64,000 nt of DNA from Chitinophagaceae bacterium. GTDB lineage: Bacteria > Bacteroidota > Bacteroidia > Chitinophagales > Chitinophagaceae. The notes under the pieces are model-generated. The model searched no databases. It saw only the letters and a list, made by a program, of their open reading frames with translations, and had not been told where the DNA came from. The stretch lies in assembly GCA_027486835.1 (NCBI GenBank), contig JAIXOJ010000144.1, positions 1 to 64,000 on the forward strand, written 5' to 3'. Position numbers and translations under genes: made by a program. Position 1 is the first letter of the stretch; every line of letters begins with the position of its first letter. Shown in pieces: positions 54,774 to 63,387 of this stretch.

Positions 54774-55475
54774 AGTTGTTCAGAAATAATTAAATGGGGT
54801 GTAAATGATGTTAAAATAGGGCAACTACTTAAAATATTCAGCAATTGATTGGTGCAAAATAAGGTTTCTATTAGGTATAGGAGGAACGATTTGGAAATTA
54901 GTAAGTTAGATGTAGATATTTAGTTAGAGGGTGTAACAAAAAAGGCGTATGGTTACAATGCATTAATCACTATTTTGTAATAACTTTTTTAAAGGCTATA
55001 CTTCAAACCTTGAGCTACAAACAAACATTTAGCTTGAGTTGCGAAGGAAATGATTGATGTTTCTGATATCCAAAATAATGAGAGTACTGATCCTGCTATT
55101 ATTTGAAAAAGTGAAAACCTAAACGAGTGTGTTTCGGAAAGCTCGATTATTTGTTTAGGCTATACTTTTTGGGGGAAGAATTCGCGCTGTGGAATAGCTT
55201 AGCTTAAATCTTATTCCATTCCTAACTTCCATATTGCCATAACTTTTTTAATTTATAGCCATCCAATTGTAGTGTTAGTAATATATTTCCACGATGGTAT
55301 CTAATTGTTCCCCCGCAATGCTTTGAGGTTGTATAACTTGATGCTTCTACTGTTAAAGAGTTAATGTGCATAAAAATTAGTTCTATGATTGATAAATCAC
55401 GTATCAATAATTTGTTGCTCAATTGGTGTCATACCATATTTAGGAGTTTTTAATTTAATTATTGGGATAAATGTA
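54774..55475. other. Non-coding stretch, possible decayed DNA
   Basis: About 700 bp without a credible gene. A 66-codon minus-strand frame at 55222-55422 has no recognisable features. The phrase AGGCTATACTT recurs near 54990 and 55155, hinting at old duplicated material. Nothing functional is identified. Confidence 0.5.
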
Positions 55476-56474
55476 TTATAACAAGTGTAAAATATCTTCC
55501 CAGTAATCTTCATCGTAAATGTGAAATTCCTTTTGCAAGGCAATAATATCTCTAATCATTTTTTTTATGGACTCGTTATTTGGCTCCAACATTAATTGAT
55601 CCTTCAACTTATCGGTTATCTCTTCAACCGCTTCTGCCCCTTTTTCTTTTGCAGCTTTTTCCGCCTCCTCCCGTTCTTTTTGTCTTTTAAATATTTCGGT
55701 GTAGTCAGCCACTATTTCGTATTGTATTTTCTTCTGCTTTATTATTTCCTCTCTGAATTGTTTGTTTGTTTTGTATTGTTTAGTGCCTTCATACATTGAA
55801 AATAGCATGGGCACGGCAATGCAAAATTCTTCTCTGGTAGTGCCTTTGGTACTCATAAAATGTTCTAATTCATCAGCTTTGAACTTAATCTTATCTAGCT
55901 TTAAAAATATTTGATTACGTGTAAGGGGCGGTCTATCATAGGGTGATTTAACGTCCTTCTTTATTTCCTCAATAGGTGGTGTTTCTTCAACAATTGGCTT
56001 CGGAGCAGCAGGTACATTTTCTGGCCCTAACAAATGCAATACTTCTGTCCACTCGGCTTCATTATAATTCTTATGCTCTTTTTCTGTTTTTATAATTAGG
56101 TTCGCAATTGATTTTGCTTCGGGGCTTGCAGGATTCTCTAGCAGTTTTCTCCTTACTTCATTTTTTAAATCCATGTAGGCTATATGCCTTTGTTTTGCCA
56201 GAGCATCAAGCTCAACATCGTCCATCATTTCCTTTATTTCAGCATCTACTATTCCTTCTTCCAGTATAGCGATGTTTTTATCCAGGACTGCAAGGTTTTT
56301 CCTTAACTCGTCATTATGATACTCGGTAGGAATATCGTTAGCTAAAGATTTTATTACCTCCATTAATTCAATGTGTTCCTTATCGGTTAGGCCGTTTAAA
56401 AACTCATCTACTTTTTCTGGCTCCGTTTTTTTCGACTCAAATAAACCCAATACAAATTCTTTCGTAAATTTCAT
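55476..56474 (-). CDS. Charged helical protein with an internal duplication
   Basis: A 332-residue, highly charged, mainly helical cytosolic protein. A C-terminal-half segment repeats one from the middle: LIIKTEKEHKNYNEAEWTEV with VLHLLG, and DIIALQKEFHIYDEDYWEDI with LHLL. Between them lie a Pro-rich linker (VPAAPKPIVEETPPIEE) and a coiled-coil-like Lys/Glu stretch (RQKEREEAEKAAKEKGAE). It has no catalytic motif that I recognise. No signal peptide. Not linked by operon to its neighbours. Family and function unknown. Confidence 0.75.
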   Translation of the reverse strand: MKFTKEFVLGLFESKKTEPEKVDEFLNGLTDKEHIELMEVIKSLANDIPTEYHNDELRKNLAVLDKNIAILEEGIVDAEIKEMMDDVELDALAKQRHIAYMDLKNEVRRKLLENPASPEAKSIANLIIKTEKEHKNYNEAEWTEVLHLLGPENVPAAPKPIVEETPPIEEIKKDVKSPYDRPPLTRNQIFLKLDKIKFKADELEHFMSTKGTTREEFCIAVPMLFSMYEGTKQYKTNKQFREEIIKQKKIQYEIVADYTEIFKRQKEREEAEKAAKEKGAEAVEEITDKLKDQLMLEPNNESIKKMIRDIIALQKEFHIYDEDYWEDILHLL

Positions 56475-56841
56475 AGTAATTTTTCTTTATTACTTAACTA
56501 TCCTTTTTTATCCCTTTTAGTTTGAATGATGCATAAACAGGTGCTGAGCCGTAAAAATAAATACTTGTAAGCAATTTTCTAGCTAGTGATTTAGCAAAAA
56601 GTTTTACCCTTTTACAATCAAACATTTAAGCTTCGCAATATTGTTGTGGAATCTGATATACATCGGATTAAATCCTATCAATTGCCAGTTATAAACTCGG
56701 GTTTATTCTCTAAAGCGACTATTGACAAACTTCACTCATCAAATGTGCTAGGTTAAAACGACGAGTTTTAGAGAAACTTTGACTTAAAATGGATACTATG
56801 CTAAACAACAATAATTTTGAAGACAATACAGAACAGACTAA
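56475..56841. other. Intergenic with a diverged mosaic-repeat fragment
   Basis: About 370 bp without a gene. The stretch near 56680-56710 (TTGCCAGTTATAAACTCGGG) resembles the GCCAGTTACAAACTGG hairpin of the mosaic repeats at 61.2 and 63.4 kb. It is probably a worn copy. Nothing else seen. Confidence 0.4.
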
Positions 56842-57669
56842 TTAATTGCAATATTTTTTTAAATATTCTTCAGTCATGTTAATCCCTCCTAATTGATAAG
56901 CAATTTTAAAATTCCTACACGCTTCCATATTTTCTTTTTTGTCGAGGTAGATAAGACCAAAATTGAAATAGGCGAAGGGATTGTTTGGTTTGTAAGTAGT
57001 TGATTTTTTTATTTTTTGAAGCCCTTTTTCGATAGAACTTGTCTTCGCCTCTGCAAATCCCAAACTATTTAATAAGGAAGCAATCCATGCGGAATCTTTT
57101 GTGAGTGTTAGTCCTTTAGTAGCGTAATTAATTGCAGCTTGGTAGTCTCCTTTTTCGTTTGTTTAATAGGCGAGATTATTAATGATAGATACATTTAAAG
57201 AATCAATAGTCAATGCTTTTTGAAGTATCCTTAAACAATCACTAAATTGATTATTTTCCCCATACAAAAAGGATAAATTGAGCAAATAACCGATCTCTTT
57301 TGGAAACGCTTTTACTAAAGTTTCATTGTCAACAATACCCAAATCTAATTTCCCAGCATTTGCGTAGGATAAAAAACGTAATAAAAGAAGGCTAGGATAT
57401 AAAGAGTCTGATTTGTTTGTTATTTCTAGTCCGCTTGTGGCGGAAACTATTGAAGATTCAAATAATTTTTTTTCTTGCTCGCAACTTGCTTTATAAAAAT
57501 AAACAAGATTAGTTGCTTTCTTTTTTGCAATTAAATCACTGATTATTTCAAGCCCCTTTTCACATTGGTTTTGACCAATTAAACGTTTTAATTCCTCGAT
57601 TTGGTTAACCTGACCTGATGAGAAGAATGTTACCATAAGAAATAACAAATTGAATATTAATTTTTTCAT
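56842..57669 (-). pseudogene. TPR-repeat exported protein broken by one in-frame stop
   Basis: The 5' part (57669 down to 57163) encodes a signal peptide (MKKLIFNLLFLMVTFFSSGQ) and TPR-like helical pairs (YFYKASCEQEKKLFESSIVS; GYLLNLSFLYGENNQFSDCL). After ...NNLAY comes a TAA (57163-57165). The frame then continues unshifted as TNEKGDYQAAINYATKGLTL and on to the 3' part (56842-57063), which has a further TPR-like unit (NPFAYFNFGLIYLDKKENME). Without the TAA the protein would have 275 residues. A single point change (for example CAA or AAA to TAA) explains it. It may also be a sequencing error. TPR proteins bind other proteins; the partner is unknown. Confidence 0.82.
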
Positions 57670-57739
57670 TACATTTTTATTTATTTACTAGTTTTAAATG
57701 AAATACACTCCGGAATATTTCGTCTGGCAGTGTACAGAC

Positions 57740-58584
57740 TTACTGTTTTTGGTTACGCAGTTGCGCTATTTGTTCAAAACTAAGACCTGTGTGCTTAGCA
57801 ATTTCTTGGTTAGAGAGCGGTATTTCCAATAGACTCATTGCTATTTCAACTGCTTTTTCTTGTTTTGCTGTATAACGCATACTATTTTCAATTCGTCTAT
57901 TTTCTTGAAAGCGATTGTACATTTTCTTTTCTTCCTCAGTCAAATTTTCATACTGCATTTTTTCTTTTGCCTTATCTAAACCCTTCGCTTTGAAATTGTC
58001 CTTTACTTCGCTGTTTTTTAAGAAATAAATCCACTCGTCCAGGGTGTCTTTGGCTACATCATTAAAGTTGTTTACTTTATGAATGTAATATTTTGGAAAA
58101 ATATCTGATACTTTTTCTACTTTGAAATCTTGTTTTTGTAAAGTGGTGGGCAGCAAAACATCATTTTCGTGCATACCTATAAACTCACCTTTGTATTCAT
58201 ATACGTAATCTTCCCCTTGTCCTAAACCAAAATAAACAATATTGACAGAGTAAATTTTCTTTATCGTGCCATAGGGTTCTCCTTCTTTAATATATTCTGT
58301 TACTAACTTAGCAACACCATACAACATTCGTTGAAAAAAGTCAATTTCGGAGTCGTTTTGAACTTCTACCAACATCAATTCACCACTAGCAGACTTTACC
58401 AAAATATCCACTCGATTATACTTATCATATTCGTCTTGCTTGTTACCCTCGCTTTCCAAAATACTTTCAATTTTAATTTCAAACCGAAGCACTCAGTCAA
58501 AAAACCTTCTAAAATGTCAAAGTTTGCCTTATTACGAAGCAATTTTTTCAATGCCCAATCGAAGCGTACCAATTTTTTAGTCAT
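57740..58584 (-). pseudogene. Frameshifted PD-(D/E)XK (Rpn-type) nuclease
   Basis: The natural start is MTKKLVRFDWALKKLLRNKA at 58584; the frame reads NFDILEGFLTE and then loses register. The next frame, open from a GTG at 58492, continues RFEIKIESILESEGNKQDEY and the catalytic-type RVDILVKSASGELMLVEVQN (D...ExQ of PD-(D/E)XK). The two frames join around 58490-58494 (GAGTG), consistent with loss of one G from GAGGTG. Downstream lie a helical region and a C-terminal HTH-like segment (LSNQEIAKHTGLSFEQIAQL). Rpn-type proteins are recombination-promoting nucleases often called transposases. If the shift is real, the product is truncated. Confidence 0.82.
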
Positions 58585-58790
58585 AAATATGATTGTTTTA
58601 GACTTTTTACGAAGGTATAAAAATACCCAACTAGATCCAATTAGGTATTTGCTTATTCTGCTAGTATCAAAACGCAAAACGGGAGATTTGCGGACAACTT
58701 GACGTAGTCGTGAGAAAACACAATGTAATTGTAAAATGTCAAGCAATGAGATTTGCAAATTCCAATTATCTGTTTAGGCGAAACACTTTG

Positions 58791-58890
58791 CGGAAAATTT
58801 CTTTCAGCGGAGTAGCATTCTAGCGAAGCCACACGCGGCACGCGTGCGGGAGCTGCGAGTTGATTTGACGTGCGCCAGCGGAGATTTGGA
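58791..58890. repeat. Mosaic repeat copy X1
   Basis: Contains TAGCGAAGCCACACGCGGCA then CGCGTGCGGGAGC, with GAGTTGATTTGACGTGCGCC after it. CACGCG-GCA-CGCGTG forms a GC-rich hairpin within an AT-rich neighbourhood. Two more copies are at 59900-59991 and 60022-60130. It sits between the frameshifted nuclease and HigA. Confidence 0.9.
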
Positions 58891-58958
58891 AATCCCAATT
58901 ATCTGTTCAGAAGAAATGCCCCTTCGGAACAGATCGCCCAACTGGCAATCTCATTTTT

Positions 58959-59315
58959 TTAGTATGCTTGTACTAATACTTCTGTTGGAATATGCCAACT
59001 GCTATGCAACTGTCGAATCATCTCTAAAGAAAGCTTTCTTTTTCTATTGAGTAATTCACTTGCCCTACTTTTATGTCCAACAACCTCTGCAAGGTCAGTT
59101 TGTGTTAAACCCAATTGCTCCATTCTAAATTTTATTGCTTCAATTGGGTCTGGTAAGTTGATAGGAAAATGTTCGTTTTCATACTTTTCAATAAGCAATG
59201 TCAATAGCTCTAATTCATCTCCTTTCGATGTTCCTTTTTTAGCATCAAACAATGTTTCAAGCCTTGCCATTGCTAAATCATAATCCTCCTGGGTTTTAAT
59301 AATCTTGATTTTCAT
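58959..59315 (-). CDS. higA: HigA-type antitoxin (XRE helix-turn-helix)
   Basis: About 118 residues. The C-terminal half is an XRE helix-turn-helix (LGLTQTDLAEVVGHKSRASE, then LLNRKRKLSLEMIRQL), the DNA-binding part of HigA antitoxins. The N-terminal half (MKIKIIKTQEDYDLAMARLE) matches HigA of the HigB-first type. I use the ATG at 59315; another ATG at 59333 would overlap the toxin gene by 17 bases. It follows HigB by one base, the order typical of higBA. It should neutralise HigB and repress the pair. Confidence 0.9.
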   Translation of the reverse strand: MKIKIIKTQEDYDLAMARLETLFDAKKGTSKGDELELLTLLIEKYENEHFPINLPDPIEAIKFRMEQLGLTQTDLAEVVGHKSRASELLNRKRKLSLEMIRQLHSSWHIPTEVLVQAY

Positions 59316-59316
59316 T

Positions 59317-59610
59317 TTAAATTGTTTTTGCATTTATTTTATCATATTCTCCGTGTGTGCCAATGAATCTAATCCAAATCATTTGATAGTCAAAATTGAT
59401 TTTAATTATCAGTCTGTATGTGTTGCCTTTTATGTTAAACACCACTCTATTGTCTCCAATAATACTTGCAGAAATGTATTCTAACTTAATCTCGTGCGTA
59501 TTTTTCCATTCAGCATTTGAAGCTTCTTGATACCAAGACTTCAACTGTTGTTCACAGTCATTATGCTTTCCCCAAAAATCTCTAAGTATTTTCTTGGCTA
59601 TTACCCTCAA
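59317..59610 (-). CDS. higB: HigB-type mRNA interferase toxin
   Basis: A 97-residue RelE-fold ribosome-dependent mRNA interferase of the HigB_toxin family. Family features throughout: start MRVIAKKILRDFWGKHND, LKSWYQEASNAEWKNTHEIK, ASIIGDNRVVFNIKGNTYRL, and IKINFDYQMIWIRFIGTHGE. Length is normal. Toxin-first order with higA directly after is diagnostic. A TTACC-GATAT-GGTAA operator-like palindrome and TAGTTTTG box lie just upstream. Confidence 0.93.
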   Translation of the reverse strand: MRVIAKKILRDFWGKHNDCEQQLKSWYQEASNAEWKNTHEIKLEYISASIIGDNRVVFNIKGNTYRLIIKINFDYQMIWIRFIGTHGEYDKINAKTI

Positions 59611-59624
59611 CGAATAAATTTTGT

Positions 59625-59654
59625 CAAAACTAAGGAAAGTTACCGATATGGTAA
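59625..59654 (-). promoter_or_regulatory. Candidate higBA promoter and operator
   Basis: On the minus strand TAGTTTTG (59632-59625) fits TAnnTTTG and ends about 15 bases before the higB start. Just upstream, TTACC-GATAT-GGTAA (59640-59654) is a perfect 5-bp inverted repeat placed where a HigA dimer could cover the promoter. No -33 TTG is evident. The call is inference from position. Confidence 0.4.
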
Positions 59655-59899
59655 TTTTGATCTTTAGTTAGCAAGCAATCCCAAATTGAATTTATCTCAT
59701 TTTCAATTGATACCAATTAGCCCAATAAAAAGAAATAATTCCATAAAAAAATGATTTAAGCGAATGTTATAAGTGGCATGCTTATTACAGCGAAGAGGAA
59801 TTAGCATATTTTTATTATCTGTAGTAGGAGATGCACTCTGCTAACTTCACGCCAAGCTGGATTTGGAAATCTCATTTATCTGTTTATGCTAGATGTCCT
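59655..59899. other. Intergenic, diverged repeat fragments
   Basis: AT-rich sequence upstream of higB. From about 59829 it contains degenerate mosaic-repeat pieces (GATTTGGAAATCTCATTTAT), similar to 58882-58905. No gene seen. Confidence 0.45.
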
Positions 59900-59991
59900 G
59901 CGGAACATTTCTTCCAGCGGAGTAATATCTTAGCGAAGCCACACGCGGCAAGCGTGCGGGAGCAGCGAGTTGATTTGACGTGCGTCAGCGG
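59900..59991. repeat. Mosaic repeat copy X2
   Basis: Same module as X1, with CGGAACATTTCTTCCAGCGG upstream of the GCGAAGCCACACGCGGC core. It differs from X1 by a few substitutions (GGCAAGCG, GTGCGTCAGCG). It ends in a run of eight G residues (59990-59997), a potential slippage site. Confidence 0.9.
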
Positions 59992-60021
59992 GGGGGGTGT
60001 TTGTAATCACATTTTTTTCTT

Positions 60022-60130
60022 GGCGGAGTATTATCTTAGCGAAGCCACACGCGGCACGCGTGCGGGAGCGAGTTGATTTGACGTGCGCCAGCGGGGAGAT
60101 GCGCTTCGCTAACATCTCGCCCAGCGGAAC
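60022..60130. repeat. Mosaic repeat copy X3
   Basis: Third copy of the same core, with GGAGCGAGTTG (three bases shorter than X1). A following hairpin GAGATG ... CATCTC (60096-60101 and 60113-60118) encloses CGCTTCGCTAA. It lies just past the stop of the gene at 60138-60764, so it may serve as its transcript end. Confidence 0.88.
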
Positions 60131-60137
60131 CAATAGG

Positions 60138-60764
60138 TTATTTTTCATTTAATGAAATAGTATGTAACGTATCATATAGGCCACAAATACCCTTAGATTC
60201 AAGTTTGTCAAGCAATCCACATAATAAATCGTATTGTTTCCAAGCGGTGGAATCTAAACCAAATTGCAATTTTACATCGTCCCTTCTGTATTTGTATTTG
60301 AGAAAATCTGATTCTGTAATGAGCATGTAACCTGAATGAATATTGGTTGAGTCATATATTACAGGGATATACACTGATTGTCTAATAATTCGATTAAAAA
60401 GCGAATCAGTTTCGATGTCAATTAAAAGGCGATTTAGTTTTGAGATATTACCACAAGTGTCACCCAACCCAACGTAAAAAAATATATTTCCCTCAGCATT
60501 GTACGTAACAAGATTTTGTGTTGCTTTATTTATTCCAATGTACATGTTTGCATTGAATGAGTAAGAATAAGGTCGAGTAGATTTTGACTTATGAAAACCT
60601 ATTGCAACCCCTTTTTCAGCAAATGCCAAGCCTAATACATGATTCTTCTCAAAACTTGGTTCTGATACAAAACCTTTATATAGATTGGTACCAAGACAAA
60701 AAATCATTCCTAAGGATAAAATAATGAAGTAAATAAACTTAATGCCTCTAAAAAAATCATTCAT
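60138..60764 (-). CDS. Hypothetical protein with N-terminal membrane helix
   Basis: A 208-residue protein with one N-terminal hydrophobic segment (FIYFIILSLGMIFCLGTNLY, about 10-29), likely a membrane anchor or signal. The body is mixed alpha/beta with no motif I recognise (YVGLGDTCGNISKLNRLLID; RRDDVKLQFGLDSTAWKQYD). Two strong palindromes lie 60-140 bases upstream of the start, and a mosaic repeat lies past its stop. Probably a strain-specific accessory gene. Function unknown. Confidence 0.65.
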   Translation of the reverse strand: MNDFFRGIKFIYFIILSLGMIFCLGTNLYKGFVSEPSFEKNHVLGLAFAEKGVAIGFHKSKSTRPYSYSFNANMYIGINKATQNLVTYNAEGNIFFYVGLGDTCGNISKLNRLLIDIETDSLFNRIIRQSVYIPVIYDSTNIHSGYMLITESDFLKYKYRRDDVKLQFGLDSTAWKQYDLLCGLLDKLESKGICGLYDTLHTISLNEK

Positions 60765-60823
60765 ATTTTATTTTTTTTGCGACTTAAACTAAAAATGCAT
60801 GGTATTTTGTTAGCATGATAGGA

Positions 60824-60864
60824 GTTGAATGATTATTCAAAAACTTTTTGAATAATCATTCAAC
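60824..60864. promoter_or_regulatory. Perfect 41-bp palindrome
   Basis: Arms of 20 bp (left arm GTTGAATGATTATTCAAAAA, 60824-60843; right arm 60845-60864) around a single C. It lies about 60-100 bases upstream of the hypothetical gene starting at 60764. With almost no loop it is better seen as a dimer-binding site or a cruciform than as a terminator. Confidence 0.75.
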
Positions 60865-60875
60865 AACAAAATAAT

Positions 60876-60906
60876 ATTCTCAATCATTTATTGAATGATT
60901 GAGAAT
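60876..60906. promoter_or_regulatory. Second palindrome with the same motif
   Basis: Arms ATTCTCAATCATT (60876-60888) and AATGATTGAGAAT (60894-60906), loop of five. It shares the GAATGATT motif with the 41-bp palindrome 11 bases away. The pair gives four half-sites of the same type, like a tandem operator. Confidence 0.65.
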
Positions 60907-61157
60907 CTCATGGGGATTATTACAGAGCGAAGATTTAAAGCGAATGGATCTCTAAACTAATTTCAAGAGCTACAAATTAATTTTTAATAACCTTAGCGAT
61001 TGCAATTCAAGAGATTTGTACACACACACTCGTAGTCATGAGACAAAAGCCAATCATTATTTTTTTGAAAGACTACGGCTAACAGGATTTATTAATCCAA
61101 ATCTATTTCTAAAATGCCTTTACTTTTTGTATCATCTTTTGATAGCTATGCAATGCT
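60907..61157. other. Intergenic with partial mosaic-repeat match
   Basis: No gene. The stretch 61030-61100 (GTAGTCATGAGACAAAAGCC then AATCATTATTTTTTTGAAAG) resembles 63325-63388 upstream of Y2. Between the shared blocks is a roughly 57-base insert unique to this copy. Confidence 0.6.
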
Positions 61158-61239
61158 TTATCTTAGCGAATGCCAGTTACAAACTGGTTTATTTATTTGA
61201 CACTAGTGACCAGCTTCGCTGAACACTGGCGCCAGTTGA
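61158..61239. repeat. Mosaic repeat copy Y1
   Basis: 82 bp starting TTATCTTAGCGAATGCCAG. It holds several small hairpins: CCAGTT-ACA-AACTGG, the palindrome CACTAGTG, AGC-TTC-GCT and GGCGCC. A near-identical copy (two differences) is at 63388-63469. The first 13 bases (TTATCTTAGCGAA) also open the X-type core, so the two types share a module. The sequence before it (61030-61100) also matches that before Y2. Confidence 0.92.
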
Positions 61240-61379
61240 GACTACGGCCTCAGGTGAGATGCCTATCGGAACATTTCTTTCTGCGAAAAGACCTACAATC
61301 ATCTTTATTCGACATTCTTCCCTCCGAGCAAATGAGCTGTTAGGTTTGATTCATGGCACACTTTCCGCCCGCTGACTTC

Positions 61380-62834
61380 CTATTTGTTTATCAAAAGCTT
61401 TGCATTAAAGATGCCTCTGGTTGTATGTACTGTTATCTTATAAACCCCGTTTGTCCAAGTTTGAGTGTTAAGCTTGTAAGCGTTTGTACTATTAATCGCT
61501 TGAGTCAGGACAGTTTTCCCTGTAATGTCATAAACTGCAATGGTTGCTTTGTCCACCGTTTTGCTAAAATTGATTATAGCAAAATCTTTTACAGGGTTAG
61601 GGCTGATTGACAAGAATTCTTGGTCTCCAAAGTTTACACTTACCGCTTTACTATAACTGCTGCTACCGTCTTTATCTATAATCTGCAAGCGGTAGTAATA
61701 GATGCCATTTGCAGGGTTGTTATCTGTAAACTCATAACTATTGGACCCACTGCCTATTGCTTTTACTGTACCAATGCTATTAAATTCACTACCATCTATG
61801 CTTTGTTGGATAATAAATTTACTGGAATTAACTTCATTTGCAGTACTCCAATTCAATAAAATTCCTTGTTGCGTCCTCTTACAGGAAAACGATAAAAGCA
61901 CTATGGGCAGTGCAACACAGTTTGAAAAATAACCCTTAATATAGCCCTTTTCAGTTGCATCTGCTGCATGTCCTGCAGTTCCTTTTATATGTACCACATT
62001 TCCAGATAAATAAGAATATTCAGTTATTGCAGGACTGCCCATCGTTGTACCAGAAGTTAATATACTACCACTATAACCTTTGAAAGTTGCTATATTAAAG
62101 GCAGCAGTTTCGGCTGGTAAAAAGTTAGCCCCAACAACAGAAGTGCCTCCTAAATATGGAATTATTGGGTCGTTTGCATTGCTTATACTCAAATATTTTC
62201 TTGTCGCTAAAGGACTCGCAACAACATCGTAGCCACAGTATGAACTTTTAGCGTCGGTTATACCACTTGGTTTATAAAAGTTGCCAGAATGATATTGAAA
62301 ATCATTTAGAGGAGAAACAACAGCGCAAACAATATCTAATCCAGAATTTTTATTTTCTATAAAAATCCGATTGGCTAGACCAGCACCATTTGATGTGCCT
62401 AAAACTCTGATTTTTTTTGGATTAACATTTGTGTAAGTTTGTAAATTATTTATCAAGTCATTTATCATTTCAACATCTGGTGCATCGCTGTTTTCAGCGC
62501 AAATATTCCAACTATTTTCAAATCCAGTTGGAGCTACTAGAATATGACAATTTAACACAGAACCAAATTGGTTTTGACTAAGCATAGGAGGCCCAGCCAA
62601 TTTCCCTAAGTTCTGTGAGCCATTACCATGAAGTAATATACATACTGGAAACCCACCTTGTGGAACGGAACCACTAGGAACCGTTATGCTTATTGGGTAA
62701 GTGTATCCACTTGTATTCGATGACCAAGTTTTTGTTATGCTAATATTTGTGCTGTTAGTTAGAATTTGGGAATACCCAATTAATGGACATATTAGTAGTA
62801 CCGCGGAAAAAATTCTAAAGATTAATAAATTCAT
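61380..62834 (-). CDS. Secreted alpha/beta-hydrolase (esterase-like), T9SS sorted
   Basis: A 484-residue exported enzyme (signal peptide about 1-22, MNLLIFRIFSAVLLICPLIG). The catalytic half (about 30-310) resembles PHB-depolymerase/feruloyl-esterase-type enzymes: an oxyanion-like FPVCILLHGNGSQN, nucleophile elbow GTSNGAGLANRIF, an acid near ANDPIIPYLGG and His in IKGTAGHAADA. A fibronectin-like module (NWSTANEVNSSKFIIQQSID; YYYRLQIIDKDGSSSYSKAV) and a T9SS domain starting SISPNPVKDFA, ending FNAKLLINK, follow. It is probably released to act on ester-linked polymer. Substrate unknown. Confidence 0.85.
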   Translation of the reverse strand: MNLLIFRIFSAVLLICPLIGYSQILTNSTNISITKTWSSNTSGYTYPISITVPSGSVPQGGFPVCILLHGNGSQNLGKLAGPPMLSQNQFGSVLNCHILVAPTGFENSWNICAENSDAPDVEMINDLINNLQTYTNVNPKKIRVLGTSNGAGLANRIFIENKNSGLDIVCAVVSPLNDFQYHSGNFYKPSGITDAKSSYCGYDVVASPLATRKYLSISNANDPIIPYLGGTSVVGANFLPAETAAFNIATFKGYSGSILTSGTTMGSPAITEYSYLSGNVVHIKGTAGHAADATEKGYIKGYFSNCVALPIVLLSFSCKRTQQGILLNWSTANEVNSSKFIIQQSIDGSEFNSIGTVKAIGSGSNSYEFTDNNPANGIYYYRLQIIDKDGSSSYSKAVSVNFGDQEFLSISPNPVKDFAIINFSKTVDKATIAVYDITGKTVLTQAINSTNAYKLNTQTWTNGVYKITVHTTRGIFNAKLLINK

Positions 62835-63209
62835 TTTTTTGTTTTTAAGTGGTTTGAATTTGTACCTTACGAAAGAGGCTTGGGGTTTGTTGGGGAATTA
62901 GCATTCCGTCAGCCTATTTGTGAAGCCCAATGATTGCAATAGTTGTATTAAAAGTCAAATTTATAACGTTCAGCCCAAACTGGAAAAAAAAAGATCTAAG
63001 CTAATGAGACTTAGAAATTCCTATTTTCTGTTTAGTTGAGATGCTCTTCGTAACTTATCGCCCATCTGGGAAATTTTGATCAGTTTTACATAGTTGGGGG
63101 CAAGAATTCAATGGGATTTGGAACTCCCATTTATCTACCCTTCTTAAAATCTGGAACAGCTAGGGTTGATTGTTCATTAATTGGAAGACTAGGGATATTA
63201 AAGAGGTTT
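62835..63209. other. Intergenic, decayed repeat fragments
   Basis: About 375 bp without a gene upstream of the T9SS esterase. It has scraps of the mosaic family (TTAGAAATTCCTATTTTCTG near 63010; ATGCTCTTCGTAACTTATCG near 63042). No RNA gene or clear promoter identified. Confidence 0.5.
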
Positions 63210-63290
63210 TTATCTTAGAGAATGCTAGTTACAAAAGGGTTTATTTATTTGGCACGAGTGACCTGTTAAAGCTGAACTCTTGCGCTAATT
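63210..63290. repeat. Diverged mosaic repeat copy Y3
   Basis: TTATCTTAGAGAATGCTAG, then GGGTTTATTTATTTGGCACG and GTGACCTGTT resemble Y1/Y2 but with many changes, so this is an older copy. The following stretch leads directly into the block shared by Y1 and Y2 flanks. Confidence 0.75.
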
Positions 63291-63387
63291 TCAGATTGCA
63301 AATCAGGAGATTTACAGACGCAATGACGTAGTCGGGAGACATACGCCAATCGTTCATTTTTTTGGAAGACTAAGGCTATCAGGGATT

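Noticed and set aside
59990-59997. Run of eight G as a phase-variation tract
   Set aside because: It lies at the end of repeat X2 in non-coding DNA, not inside or just upstream of any gene.
58844-60148. Short frames on both strands across the X repeats
   Set aside because: They recur only because the repeat recurs; they have different ends in each copy and no conserved product.
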